This document shows, piece after piece, positions 43,728 through 53,312 of a stretch of DNA of 64,000 bases. Source of the DNA: Nemertoderma westbladi (lineage: Eukaryota > Xenacoelomorpha > Nemertodermatida > Nemertodermatidae); contig JAUCBJ010002291.1 in the NCBI GenBank assembly GCA_032718475.1, positions 51,138 through 115,137 of the forward strand. Direction: 5' to 3'. The first letter of the stretch is position 1; every line of letters starts with the position of its first letter. The translations under genes were made by a program, and so were the position numbers. Below the pieces are notes generated by a model. The model worked only from the letters and a program-made list of their open reading frames with translations. It was not told where the DNA came from and ran no database searches.

Positions 43728-45763
43728 GTAAGCCTGTATTTCGTTGTTGGCACCAATGAAGTTCGTTCCCTTATGGTATTACTCGTCCCGAAGCGAGCGA
43801 TCTGTCGTCGTAAACTTAAGACGAAGCTGTTGGTAGATAGATCGTTCACCATATCGAGATGGATGGCTCTACAAGTCATGCACACGAAGATGACACACCA
43901 TCTCTTGACTATAGTCCTCGCACGATATACTTCAATAGGGCCAAATAAATCTACACCAGTATTAGTAAAAGGTGGTTCATAGAAGCTTACTCGTTCCCTA
44001 GGTAATTCTGCCTCTCGCTGTGTTAAAGGCCTACTGAATGCTTTCCTACAGGGTATGCAGTTCCTAAGAACTTGGTTCAGAGCTCTACGGGGTTTATTAA
44101 AATAATAGCGAGTTCGAATTTCGCTAAGAATTCGTTCTCTACCAGCATGATAAAGTTTACTGTGAACATCTACAATCATCTTGATTTGTACTTCAAGATT
44201 TCTAATAAGTATGGGGAATTTGGTGTCAAAGGATAAGGGCGCATTGGTGAGTCTTCCTCCAACACGTATTAACCCATCTATCATTGTGCTCGAGAATCGA
44301 TCCCTTAAGCGCATCTGCGGATTTCTTAACAACAGGAAATACTTTTCGGGATCCTCATAGCATTGCAGGAGTCTCAGTACCTGCTTATTGGTTTCTTCAT
44401 GTTCCTGGTGACTAATTTTCTCCTTTAGAAAACGGTCAGATGTCTTATATTTGGGTAAATTTTTAATAACATGAACTTGTGCAGATGTCAATGGAGCGGT
44501 ATCACTAGTGGTCTTCGTCCTGGAGTAGTGATGATGAAAACATCGTCTTAAATATGTGACGGCTTTACAGAGCCGATTCCAGGAACTGTAATGATGCATT
44601 GCTCTCTGCAGCATGGGTGAGATTCCTTGCGAGACGTCTGGTATTCCAGATTTCCAATCTTTATCTCTAATTTCCACAACAGACTTATTTGTGTTGAGGG
44701 ATTGTGGATCCGAAGCATCATTCCCGGAAGTATGTAATACAGATAGATCGATAGTCGGTTTAAATAACTTCGATTTACTCGCCCGGGTTTTAGGTTTGAC
44801 TGTCTCCGCTCCCTTGGCTTGTCTAATCTCTGCCGTAGTAAGGTGAGGAGGCCATTCATCCTCTTCCTTGCTCAGGAAGTCGGGTCCACCCAACCAATCT
44901 GGAGTATCTATCAGTTCCTGTGGAGTTGCTCCCCTGGAGGCGATATCGGCTGGATTAATCGTACCAGGGCAATGTCTCCATTGATCTATCTTTGTGCGAC
45001 TAAGAATAATAGCTACTCGGTTAGTAACAAAAACGCTGAACTGACAGACTTCATTGGTTAGATACTCCAACACGAGTAAAGCGTCGGTCCAATAAACCGT
45101 TTTCTCCAGTGGATAGTCGATTTGTTCCGTTACGTTCCGGCCGATGGCTGTAGCGTATAAAGCTGCCTTTAACTCCGCTCGAGGAACCTTTAACTTGTTG
45201 TTAATCAATGCCTTAGAGGTAACCAAGGCGACCTTGATCCCATCCGGAGTTTCGACTCGCAGATATGCTACTATACCTATTCCCATGTCGCTGGCGTCTC
45301 CAAACACATGGAGTTGATAAGAGTACGTAGGGAGAACATGGCCAAAATATGCACGGGAAATTATAAAGTTCTCGATGGCAGGTAGAGAATCTTCCCATTT
45401 CATCCATTTCGTTAACAATTCTCCCTTAAGTGGATCGTCCCATGAGTGGTTTTCAAGCCACATTTGTTGTACTAAACTCCGAGCAATCAATATAACTGGG
45501 CTAATGAATCCCAATGGGTCGAAATAAGTGCTCAGAATACTTAAACAAATCCGTTTGGTCCGAACTGGATTATCTCGCTGTTTTAACTGAAAAAACAGGA
45601 TGTCTCTTTCAGTGTCCCACTTTAAGCCTAGCGTCTTGGTTTCAGGAAGATCGTCCTTTATTAAGTCTAGGTCTTTCGCTCTGCGGTCTTCTACCGGTAT
45701 CGCTTCTAGAAACTCACGGGAGTTGCTGGTGAATTTCGTCAGTCGAAATCCACCTCTTTTCAA
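43724..45763 (-). pseudogene. BEL RT thumb, RNase H and integrase N-terminal part
   Basis: In frame with the upstream ORF after a UGA (45,766-45,764). It starts with the RT end (LKRGGFRLTKFTSNS). RNase H follows, with HVFGDASDMGIG and the VYWTDALLVLEYL motif. The integrase zinc-binding region (YHAGRERILSEIR, later CIPCRKAF) comes next, then the core with the first catalytic Asp in NTGVDLFGPIEV. The segment that should carry the second Asp (S-D-N-G-T-N-F block) lacks S-D-N and shifts frame at about 43,770. Integration activity would be lost unless other copies supply it. Confidence 0.88.
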
Positions 45764-48226
45764 TCACTCTACCGTTCCTTTCGCGACATCTATGGCTTCT
45801 TCTACTGATGGAAGGGACCTTAAATTGTCGTCCATGTATATATTCCATTTGATGTTGTCTATCACCTCTTTTGAGAAGGAGTCTCGGTTGTCATTCGCAG
45901 TGGTTCGCACCACGGAGCAGGCGTTGGAAGGGCTTGATATGATTCCAAAAGCCTGGATGGTCATCCAATACTCTACCGGTTTCTGATTGAGGTCTCCTTC
46001 AGGCCACCACAGAAATCTCAGGCTGTCTCTATCTCTATCCAGCGCCTTGACTTGTAAGAACATTCCTTCGATATCTGAGGCGAACGCGATGGAATATTGT
46101 CTTAATCTTAAAAGTATTCCCAACAAAGATTGGAGTAAGTTGGGTCCTGGTAACAACTCGGAATTGAGGGATTGGCCCATATATAGGGCGGAGCCATCGA
46201 ATACGACTCGTACTTCGTGTGGTTTACCGGGTTTGGGAACGTAATGATGCGTTAAGTAATACGTTCTCTCAGTCACTGGTGTTCCTTCCGGTACTCGCTC
46301 CGCGTATCCCTTTGTTATAAATTTCTTCAGCTGAGTTTGGTACATTTCTTTCGCTGAAGCATTAGCTGTAAGTCGTCGATGTAATTGAGCGATTCTTTTC
46401 TCTGCCAAAGGTCTGTTATTTATAAATCTAGGTTCTCGTTTTCGAAATGGTAGGCCGATTTCATATCTACCTTGGTCTTTTAAAAAACGTGTAGTTGTTT
46501 CCTGGATTTGCTTGGCTCTTTCTTCTTCTATCGATAGAGCCTTATCATATGAATTGGGCTCTACCAGTTCCTGAGTAAAGAATCGTACGGCTAGTTCGTC
46601 CCGAGTTCTAGCGTTGTAGCGTTCTATCTCATCGTTTAGTTTGTCATTGTAAGCGATGGGTTCCGATGGGCGAATCAGTTGACATAGGTTCACCTGATTT
46701 TTCCAAGTTTGGTTTTCTGTAAGTAGGTCGATTGTATTCTCTTCATCGAAGAGTTGGTAGATGTCGTCATTATCTGAGGAGTATGGTGTTCCCTCAGTTA
46801 GTTCGTCCACCTCACTGCTCTCCACTTCCCAATCGTTTACTTGGTATATTTGTTCTTGGGGCATTCTCTCTTCGAGAGTCCTGCGGGAAGGGCCAGTAAA
46901 GTACCAACCTACTCTAGTTCTTACCGCATAGGTTTGCAGTGGCTGTGGTTGAGCAGGCCGTTTCTCCAATGTTTCGAGCGCTTCATGCGCATTTTGGCCG
47001 ATGAGTATTTGCACTCCAGGATAATCTGTCTGGAATCGAGGTATCTTAAGATGTTGGATGCTCTCATCCTCGTCCCAATTATAAAGGTCTGCTTGAGTAG
47101 TAGCGAAGTTCTTTATAGCCACCATTTTTACCGACCTTATACCTTGTGCTCCTAACTTATCCTGGGGGGTGGACAACACACCTACATAGTAATCTGCCGT
47201 TAGGGTAGATTTCCAAACCTGCATAATTCCTGACATATTCAATTTAGTCCGGAACTTGGGTTGTCCAGCAAAGATATCTTCGGCTAGTTCTTGATCGATG
47301 AATGTTCCTGTGCTGCCGGAGTCAAGGAGGGCGTTCACTATGTAACTTTTGTTAAGACCGTGAACTCTTACCTGCACTACAGGAAATTCTCTGATTCCTA
47401 CGTTGGAAGTTGGAGCTTTCCAAGATGGTTGTTTGGCAAAAGTAGTTGGGGGAAACTCATCGTTGGTGTCCTTTTCATAAGTAAGTGCTCGATACACTGC
47501 GGTATTGATTAGATAACAGGATTCGTTGGCGTCGGAGAATTCGTCAGTATAGAATCCTTCCATCTCAGATTCTTGATCAGTGTCGTTTACATCACTGAAT
47601 TGGACATGTAGTTCGGGCTCACTTACCTGACTCATTTTGTCTCGTTCGAACTCACTGTGTAACAAGATGTGATGTTTCGCGCCACACTTTGCACACTTTA
47701 TGTCGGAGTAACAGGTTCGCCGTTGGTGTCCTGGTCTGAGGCAATTATAGCATAACCGCTTATCCCATACGACTGCACGTCTGTCTACAAGGGATTTCTT
47801 TAGAAATTCAGCACACGCACTCAAACGGTGGGTCCCGTCGCACAACGCACAGTTAGGTTTTATGTTACTCACTTTACCTTGGGTAACTTGATGCACTCTC
47901 GTTTTTTCTTCGGGTTTTCTTCGGTGCATTCTGTTAGGAGACTGAGGGGGGGTCTTGGCAACCTGTTCTCTCCTATTGTTGTTTCGAGCCTTGTATTTAC
48001 TTACATCTTTTGAGATTTTGTCAACGTAGTAAGATCTCTCAGTGTCTTTCCCGCTGTCCTCTTCTTGAGAAGCTTGGCTTTCGCCGTCGTCAGTGTAACA
48101 CACCGGTGTTACTCTTCTCCTAGAAGTGGGTTTCTCACTTACCTTATTTTCCGATGTTTTCTCTCTGGACTGCTTGATGAGTTGTAGTTTTACTTCACCA
48201 TCTAAGAAAGACATGAGATCAGCCAT
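45764..48226 (-). CDS. BEL protease and reverse transcriptase region
   Basis: 820 codons from the first ATG, but the frame continues upstream through a UGA into the gag-like ORF. Nucleocapsid-type Cys/His motifs: CALCDGTHRLSAC (126-138), CYNCLRPGHQRRTC (159-172), CAKCGAKHH (178-186). The aspartic protease active site is LLDSGSTGTFID (300-311), and QILIGQNAHEAL (406-417) plus VGWYFTGP (439-446) complete the DUF1758 pattern. The RT has VVFDGSA, ASDIEGMFLQV (716-726) and the catalytic YMDD (797-800). It ends at UGA within the RT, before the GGFRLTK motif. This organisation is standard for BEL/Pao. Confidence 0.9.
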   Translation of the reverse strand: MADLMSFLDGEVKLQLIKQSREKTSENKVSEKPTSRRRVTPVCYTDDGESQASQEEDSGKDTERSYYVDKISKDVSKYKARNNNRREQVAKTPPQSPNRMHRRKPEEKTRVHQVTQGKVSNIKPNCALCDGTHRLSACAEFLKKSLVDRRAVVWDKRLCYNCLRPGHQRRTCYSDIKCAKCGAKHHILLHSEFERDKMSQVSEPELHVQFSDVNDTDQESEMEGFYTDEFSDANESCYLINTAVYRALTYEKDTNDEFPPTTFAKQPSWKAPTSNVGIREFPVVQVRVHGLNKSYIVNALLDSGSTGTFIDQELAEDIFAGQPKFRTKLNMSGIMQVWKSTLTADYYVGVLSTPQDKLGAQGIRSVKMVAIKNFATTQADLYNWDEDESIQHLKIPRFQTDYPGVQILIGQNAHEALETLEKRPAQPQPLQTYAVRTRVGWYFTGPSRRTLEERMPQEQIYQVNDWEVESSEVDELTEGTPYSSDNDDIYQLFDEENTIDLLTENQTWKNQVNLCQLIRPSEPIAYNDKLNDEIERYNARTRDELAVRFFTQELVEPNSYDKALSIEEERAKQIQETTTRFLKDQGRYEIGLPFRKREPRFINNRPLAEKRIAQLHRRLTANASAKEMYQTQLKKFITKGYAERVPEGTPVTERTYYLTHHYVPKPGKPHEVRVVFDGSALYMGQSLNSELLPGPNLLQSLLGILLRLRQYSIAFASDIEGMFLQVKALDRDRDSLRFLWWPEGDLNQKPVEYWMTIQAFGIISSPSNACSVVRTTANDNRDSFSKEVIDNIKWNIYMDDNLRSLPSVEEAIDVAKGTVE

Positions 48227-48238
48227 GGTAGGACTTCG

Positions 48239-49942
48239 TCATTGTTGTTCATTCAGGTACAACACTTTCTTGTCCCAGCGTGTACATACTCCACCCTTTG
48301 GTAAAGTAGAGACTACTGCTCCAATAACCATGGAACTCTGATATTCATGAGACTTACCTAACCAGTCCAATTGTCTACAGATCTCTTGAATCTCATCGGA
48401 AAACTCTATAATCCCGCTACTAAGGAAGTGTCGGGGGGCTACTAATTTTGCATACAAATACTTAGCTATGTTATCCTTGTTACCATACCTGATGTTTAAT
48501 GTATCCCATACTTGTCTTAATCCTTCTGGATGTCCAATAAACTTTAACGCCATTAACCTGGGAGGTCCTTCCAAGCACTTGATGAGGAACCTAAGTTTCT
48601 CTCCGTTAGATAGTACAGAGTTTTGTATGCTATCTTTGTAATATTCGTTGAAAGGTAACCATTTCATCTCATCTCCATTGAATTTGATGATCTCTCCCAC
48701 TTTGACCGCTTGGCGGGCTTCTGTTCTAGCCATCTGACGCGTAAAGCTTTCTTGGGCCATCGTGTTGTTTAATATCGAATTATCGGTATATAAATTTCTC
48801 GGATCATTATCAGGTCTATAGGGAATATCATTAATAACAGGTCTATAATCACCCTTAATAGGGTTTGCTATAGGAGTTTCTACTTCACTAGCAGTATGGA
48901 TGCGTGTAGGCTCCACACCTTGCGCATGTAATACTTCAGACCTAACAGGTTGACACAATGTTACAGGGGGTATTGGTATGCCCTTTTGTATATTGACTAA
49001 TTTGTCGCGTTCCAGTGCGATACTTTGCTGCACTTCTTGCAATTCTGCCCTACCTTCCCTTACTGTTCCCTTAAGTTGGTGGACAGTCTCCTGCATCTGT
49101 CCGAGCAGGAGGTTCATCCCCCGCCGTCCCTCTTCTACCCACTCGACCGCCGAAGCGGGAGTCGCCAACATTGTAGCGGGCTGACGTGGGACGACGGGAG
49201 ACAAATCTTTGATTTCTCTCTCTGCTATCAGGACAGGGATATTCTCTCGGACTGTTCTACCGGGTACAGGCAGTGTAGTACTATGTAAAGGGAATTTAGA
49301 GTTGAGCTCTGGAAGTACAGGGGTCTCTAACACAGAAGTGACTTTGGGAACGACAGGCCTAATTATTTCAGGCTCATCAACTATTGTAGGGAGTCTTTTG
49401 ACCTGAATAGTTTGGTATGCGGGTTCCGTACTACCTAAGTCTGTGCTAGCTAGCTGTCTTCTAACAGCTGGGGGCAAATCAGGCAATTTGTGACGGTGAG
49501 ATGTTTTTCTACGCCTGCTTAGATGAGATCTATTTCCTCCGCCTTCAGGATCGGTGGTTTCGCTTTCCTCCGATGATGTGTATCCCTGGCGTTTGGGAGT
49601 AGATCGTCTCATCATCTGCATTTGACTAGCAGTTAACTGTTTATTTATGTTGTCTTGCGTCTCTTGCAGATTTTCCAACTCCAGTTGGGTAGTCTGCTCA
49701 GAGGCTCTCCGTTCTGCTTCTGCCACTGCCTTTGCTGCTTTTCTTTCTGCTTCTGCTTCTGCCGCCGCTGCCTTTCTTTCTGCTTCTGCTTCTGCCGCCG
49801 CTGCCTTAGCTGCTTTTCTTTCTGCTTCTGCTTCTGCCGCCGCTGCCTTTCTTTCTGCTTCTGCTTCTGCCGCCGCTGCCTTTGCTGCTTTTCTTTCTGC
49901 TTCTGCCGCCGCTGCCTTTCTTTCTGCTTCTGCTTCTGCCAT
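48239..49942 (-). CDS. BEL gag-like ORF with Ala/Glu-rich coiled coil and DUF1759-type domain
   Basis: 567 codons from the first ATG; the frame is open slightly upstream to a double stop near 49,995. Residues 1-80 are tandem AEAERKAA repeats, a strong coiled coil encoded by a GCTTCTGC-rich repeat on the plus strand (49,720-49,950). The middle is Pro/Thr-rich. Residues about 400-560 (VGEIIKFNGDEMKWLPFNEYY, then EKLRFLIKCLEGPPRLMAL, then YGNKDNIAKYL) match the BEL/Pao gag domain. It ends at UGA (48,241-48,239) followed by C, in frame with the protease-RT ORF. Confidence 0.8.
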   Translation of the reverse strand: MAEAEAERKAAAAEAERKAAKAAAAEAEAERKAAAAEAEAERKAAKAAAAEAEAERKAAAAEAEAERKAAKAVAEAERRASEQTTQLELENLQETQDNINKQLTASQMQMMRRSTPKRQGYTSSEESETTDPEGGGNRSHLSRRRKTSHRHKLPDLPPAVRRQLASTDLGSTEPAYQTIQVKRLPTIVDEPEIIRPVVPKVTSVLETPVLPELNSKFPLHSTTLPVPGRTVRENIPVLIAEREIKDLSPVVPRQPATMLATPASAVEWVEEGRRGMNLLLGQMQETVHQLKGTVREGRAELQEVQQSIALERDKLVNIQKGIPIPPVTLCQPVRSEVLHAQGVEPTRIHTASEVETPIANPIKGDYRPVINDIPYRPDNDPRNLYTDNSILNNTMAQESFTRQMARTEARQAVKVGEIIKFNGDEMKWLPFNEYYKDSIQNSVLSNGEKLRFLIKCLEGPPRLMALKFIGHPEGLRQVWDTLNIRYGNKDNIAKYLYAKLVAPRHFLSSGIIEFSDEIQEICRQLDWLGKSHEYQSSMVIGAVVSTLPKGGVCTRWDKKVLYLNEQQ

Positions 49943-49977
49943 AGCTGCCGCCTTTTGTTCCTCTATCCGTCTTTTCT

Positions 49978-51117
49978 TTACTTGTTCTTCTTGGACTGTT
50001 TTTCATCAAATTCTGCTTGGTTAGCAGCTAACATTTCAGCATCGATTGAGTCTAACACACGTTGGGTTCCTTCACTATTAGGGGAGAGTCCAGACAGCCG
50101 TCTCCTCAACTCTTCGTCTCCTAGGAATCGCTGATAGTCGGACAGATAAATGTCTATGGCGTCTCTCGTTCGTGGTCTCTCTGCGGTCTCTTCGCCTTCC
50201 ACTTGAGGAAGGGTGGCATCGGTTGGTTCTTCATAGGTTAGCCTCTCAGACAGCTGGGATTTCCACTGGTCCGTTTCTTGTACTTTGCGACCTACCCGCT
50301 GGAACCAAGTTTTGACAGCAACTTGCAGCGACGTGTCCTGTCTTCTTTTGGAAGTTTCCTCAAAGGCTGATAGGATTAGTCGAATGCGTAGGGTTCTTTC
50401 GCGTACTTGGTATAGCAGTTCTTCCTGCTCTTGAGGTCCTTGGGGTTGTCGAAACAGTTGTTCTTCTAATCGCTCTAAGGAGCCGAAGAATCCCTGCACA
50501 TATCCTGCTGCCGACCTCTTCCAAACAGCTGGATCCATTGTATCTTTAGTCACTCCCATCCTGTGTATGTCTTCCCAAGTAGCTTCGGACAAATCTAACG
50601 GGAGTCCGGGTCCGGGAAAGTTCCATTGTGACTCGACAATAGACATCAATTCTTCCCTGGCGTATCCCGCATAATTATCTTGGGTCGCTCGCTTATTTCT
50701 CGCCCAATCGGCTTGATGTTCCTCCACCGCAATCAATATAGTAGTTAGCACTGCGGCAGGAAGGGTGAGAAGGGGGTCCGAGTAGGCTTTAGCCGCCATC
50801 CGTAATCCGCGTTCAGGGGTCAGCTCGACAGTATCCGAACTACTGGAGCTATCGGATCGCTGGGAACAAGTTTCTTGACTAGGCTGTTGCTGCTGTGGGA
50901 CAGCTGCTTCCTGGTTCCGTTTGACTTGGGCCCGAGTGCCGATGATAGACCTACGGTGTTGGATTAGCTTAGGATCCGATACCACTACTGGAGGGATGAC
51001 TTTTCTTTCAGTAGGAGGTGAGCTGAACTCCTTTCTTAATCGCTCCACACTCCTATCTGTGTCACAGATGGTTGTATCGATTAGACTGTCTGACAGGTTT
51101 TGCTGAGTGTCAGACAT
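49978..51117 (-). CDS. BEL first ORF, gag-like N-terminal protein
   Basis: 379 codons, ATG to TAA. Ser/Gln-rich N-terminus, then helical segments with many Glu, Arg and Leu (SLERLEEQLFRQ, LLYQVRERTLRIRLIL). No domain I recognise. It ends just as the next ORF opens in another frame, with an overlap of only about 20 nt. The two could be joined by a frameshift, or the shift could be damage. The position at the start of the element suggests a structural gag role. Confidence 0.65.
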   Translation of the reverse strand: MSDTQQNLSDSLIDTTICDTDRSVERLRKEFSSPPTERKVIPPVVVSDPKLIQHRRSIIGTRAQVKRNQEAAVPQQQQPSQETCSQRSDSSSSSDTVELTPERGLRMAAKAYSDPLLTLPAAVLTTILIAVEEHQADWARNKRATQDNYAGYAREELMSIVESQWNFPGPGLPLDLSEATWEDIHRMGVTKDTMDPAVWKRSAAGYVQGFFGSLERLEEQLFRQPQGPQEQEELLYQVRERTLRIRLILSAFEETSKRRQDTSLQVAVKTWFQRVGRKVQETDQWKSQLSERLTYEEPTDATLPQVEGEETAERPRTRDAIDIYLSDYQRFLGDEELRRRLSGLSPNSEGTQRVLDSIDAEMLAANQAEFDEKQSKKNK

Positions 51118-53312
51118 GTTTAGCTATACAGTTGAATGCTTACTGCTATAGTTACAGTTAAAGCAAGTCTAGTAATTCAGTATGACCGTTGGCCTAGTAC
51201 CAGCAATTTATTGCAGTATATTAGAATACCGGTATGCACTTATAATATATATAAGTATTGTAAACTAGTTTTGTCACAGAGTACCGGTATATAAATTTAG
51301 CACAAATATATATAAATATATAATAGGCCTATCGTGAATACCGGTATACAGCTTACACTTATAGTATATATAAGTATAATTATGAACTAGAATTAATTAC
51401 AGAATACCGGTATGATTTTAGCTCAAATTTATAGAAATAAATATAATAAGCCTATGGTAAATACCGGTATGTCAATTATTTTAGAATAATTGAATTTCTG
51501 AATATTTTAGGGTTACTTGATTACTTTAACTTACTTTATTACCGTTATTTAAGCAGTAGTCCAACTGATATTGAGACCTAGTTGTTGTATGGCAGGCCTA
51601 CTTTTATAAATCGTTTGAGTTGATTTATAATATTTATATACCCGTTTAAAATGGGTTTTGTCAATATTTGAAATAAATGTTATTATTTCTGGGAAGAGTC
51701 ACTACACAGAAGCTGTGCGCCCTCAGTGGAGTGCTACTTATGGGACACTAAAACAGATTATTCTAATTTACCTAAGTTACTTAATACTACAAATTACTTA
51801 CGATACGGGTGAGATTAAATCTCTAATTAAACACAACAAAAATATTACGTACAAAATTTTTAGGGTAATTTTACAGGAAGTCTACAAACCAGCCTAACAA
51901 AGGGTTAGAATTCTGGTTATTACAACGGACAGGGTACTACGGTATTTGAAATAATAAGTAGTAGTAAATATATTGCGCTGTCCAGATAGGAAAATACCAC
52001 CGCCTGACGACCTATAGCCGTATCGCTATTGGTACTACGTTATGTATCACGGAGTGTTCCTACCTGGAAGTTAATTACCGCGGACTACCAGATCCAGCGT
52101 GCCTATTAACCACTTTACAACACAAATATACTGCCTACACACTAATTACCTCGGAAAGCACTGTACACTAAACCCTAAATTAGGTACAAGTACTGGTACA
52201 ACAAATAATTAGTAGTTAAATATACTTGAACAGTTAAAAGAACCACGGCATCTGCTGGAGTGACCGAAGCACAAAGTCACCAGTCTTTTCCTACGCCAAG
52301 CAGCCCGTGTAGTACCGGGGTTAATTTAACTATAACGGTATGTGTAACAAGCACAATTACTGTAGGAAAAACTTGGGGACATGAATGTTGCGAATAATCG
52401 CATAAAGTCTGAATAATAAATATTACGCTACCCGTACAGAATACTCAAACAAATACAAACCAAATGCTGGCAGACTACCACCAAGCCTAAATAAACTACA
52501 GTATGTGTAGATTCCAAAATGGTTAGTTAGTATGCGTTCTAACACGGTAGTACGACTTATTCTTTAAGAGGGGATTGACCTTACAGCTATGGCTGCCCCA
52601 ACTTACTAACTGGCACTCTATCGGACAAACTCTACACACGCAGCAATCTCTTCAGACCTAATAATAGCTAGACAACAATCCAGCCTACAAAATATCTGAG
52701 TAATAACTATTACGGTACCTGAACAGACCACACAAACAAACACAGGCCAAAGCGCTGGCAGAATACTGTCAAGCCTAAATAAACTACAGTATGTGCAGAT
52801 TCCAAAATTGTTAGTTAGTATGCGTTCTAACACGGTAGTACGACTTATTATTTAAGAGGGGATTGACCTTACAGCTATGGCTGCCCCAACTTACTAACTG
52901 GCACTCTATCGGACAAACTCTACACACGCCGTAATCTCTCCAAACTCAACAACAATCTAACAACAGTCCGGCCTACAATTATCTGAACAATCTGAGCAGA
53001 CTTACACGTCTTCAGCTCAATATTAACTTACATGTAAATAAAACCGACAGAAATGAGTAAAATCTCAATAAAAAACCAGGGCTGCAGTCCCTGATTAAAT
53101 ACTAAGACCTACCAGTATACAATAATCAAAATCGAATAATACTAATGTACTTATACTGGAAGTACCGGTTAGGACAGTTGGGCCTACAGACCTACAGAAG
53201 TACCGGTTCTGGCAGTTGGGCCTACTGACCTACAGAAGTACCGGTTCAGGTTTACCGGTCGACCGGTACTTTCAACTTTATTGCTTACTGCAATAAAGTC
53301 AATAACTGTTAT
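51118..53312 (-). other. BEL 5' leader, 2.2 kb, with internal repeats
   Basis: No convincing gene. Two ~125-bp repeats with taccggtat palindromes lie at about 51,225-51,470. A ~150-bp segment is duplicated 300 bp apart (about 52,492-52,640 and 52,792-52,940). Another cluster of accggt/taccggtt lies at 53,160-53,270. No primer-binding site starting with TGG is visible next to the 5' LTR, where the minus strand reads ATAACAGTTATTG. Confidence 0.6.

Noticed and set aside
45600-46244. Plus-strand frames opposite the BEL pol gene
   Set aside because: They are shadows of the minus-strand pol, which has complete RT and RNase H motifs.
53290-53312. Primer-binding site next to the BEL 5' LTR
   Set aside because: The minus strand begins ATAACAGTTATTG with no TGG start, and I could not match it to a tRNA end by eye.
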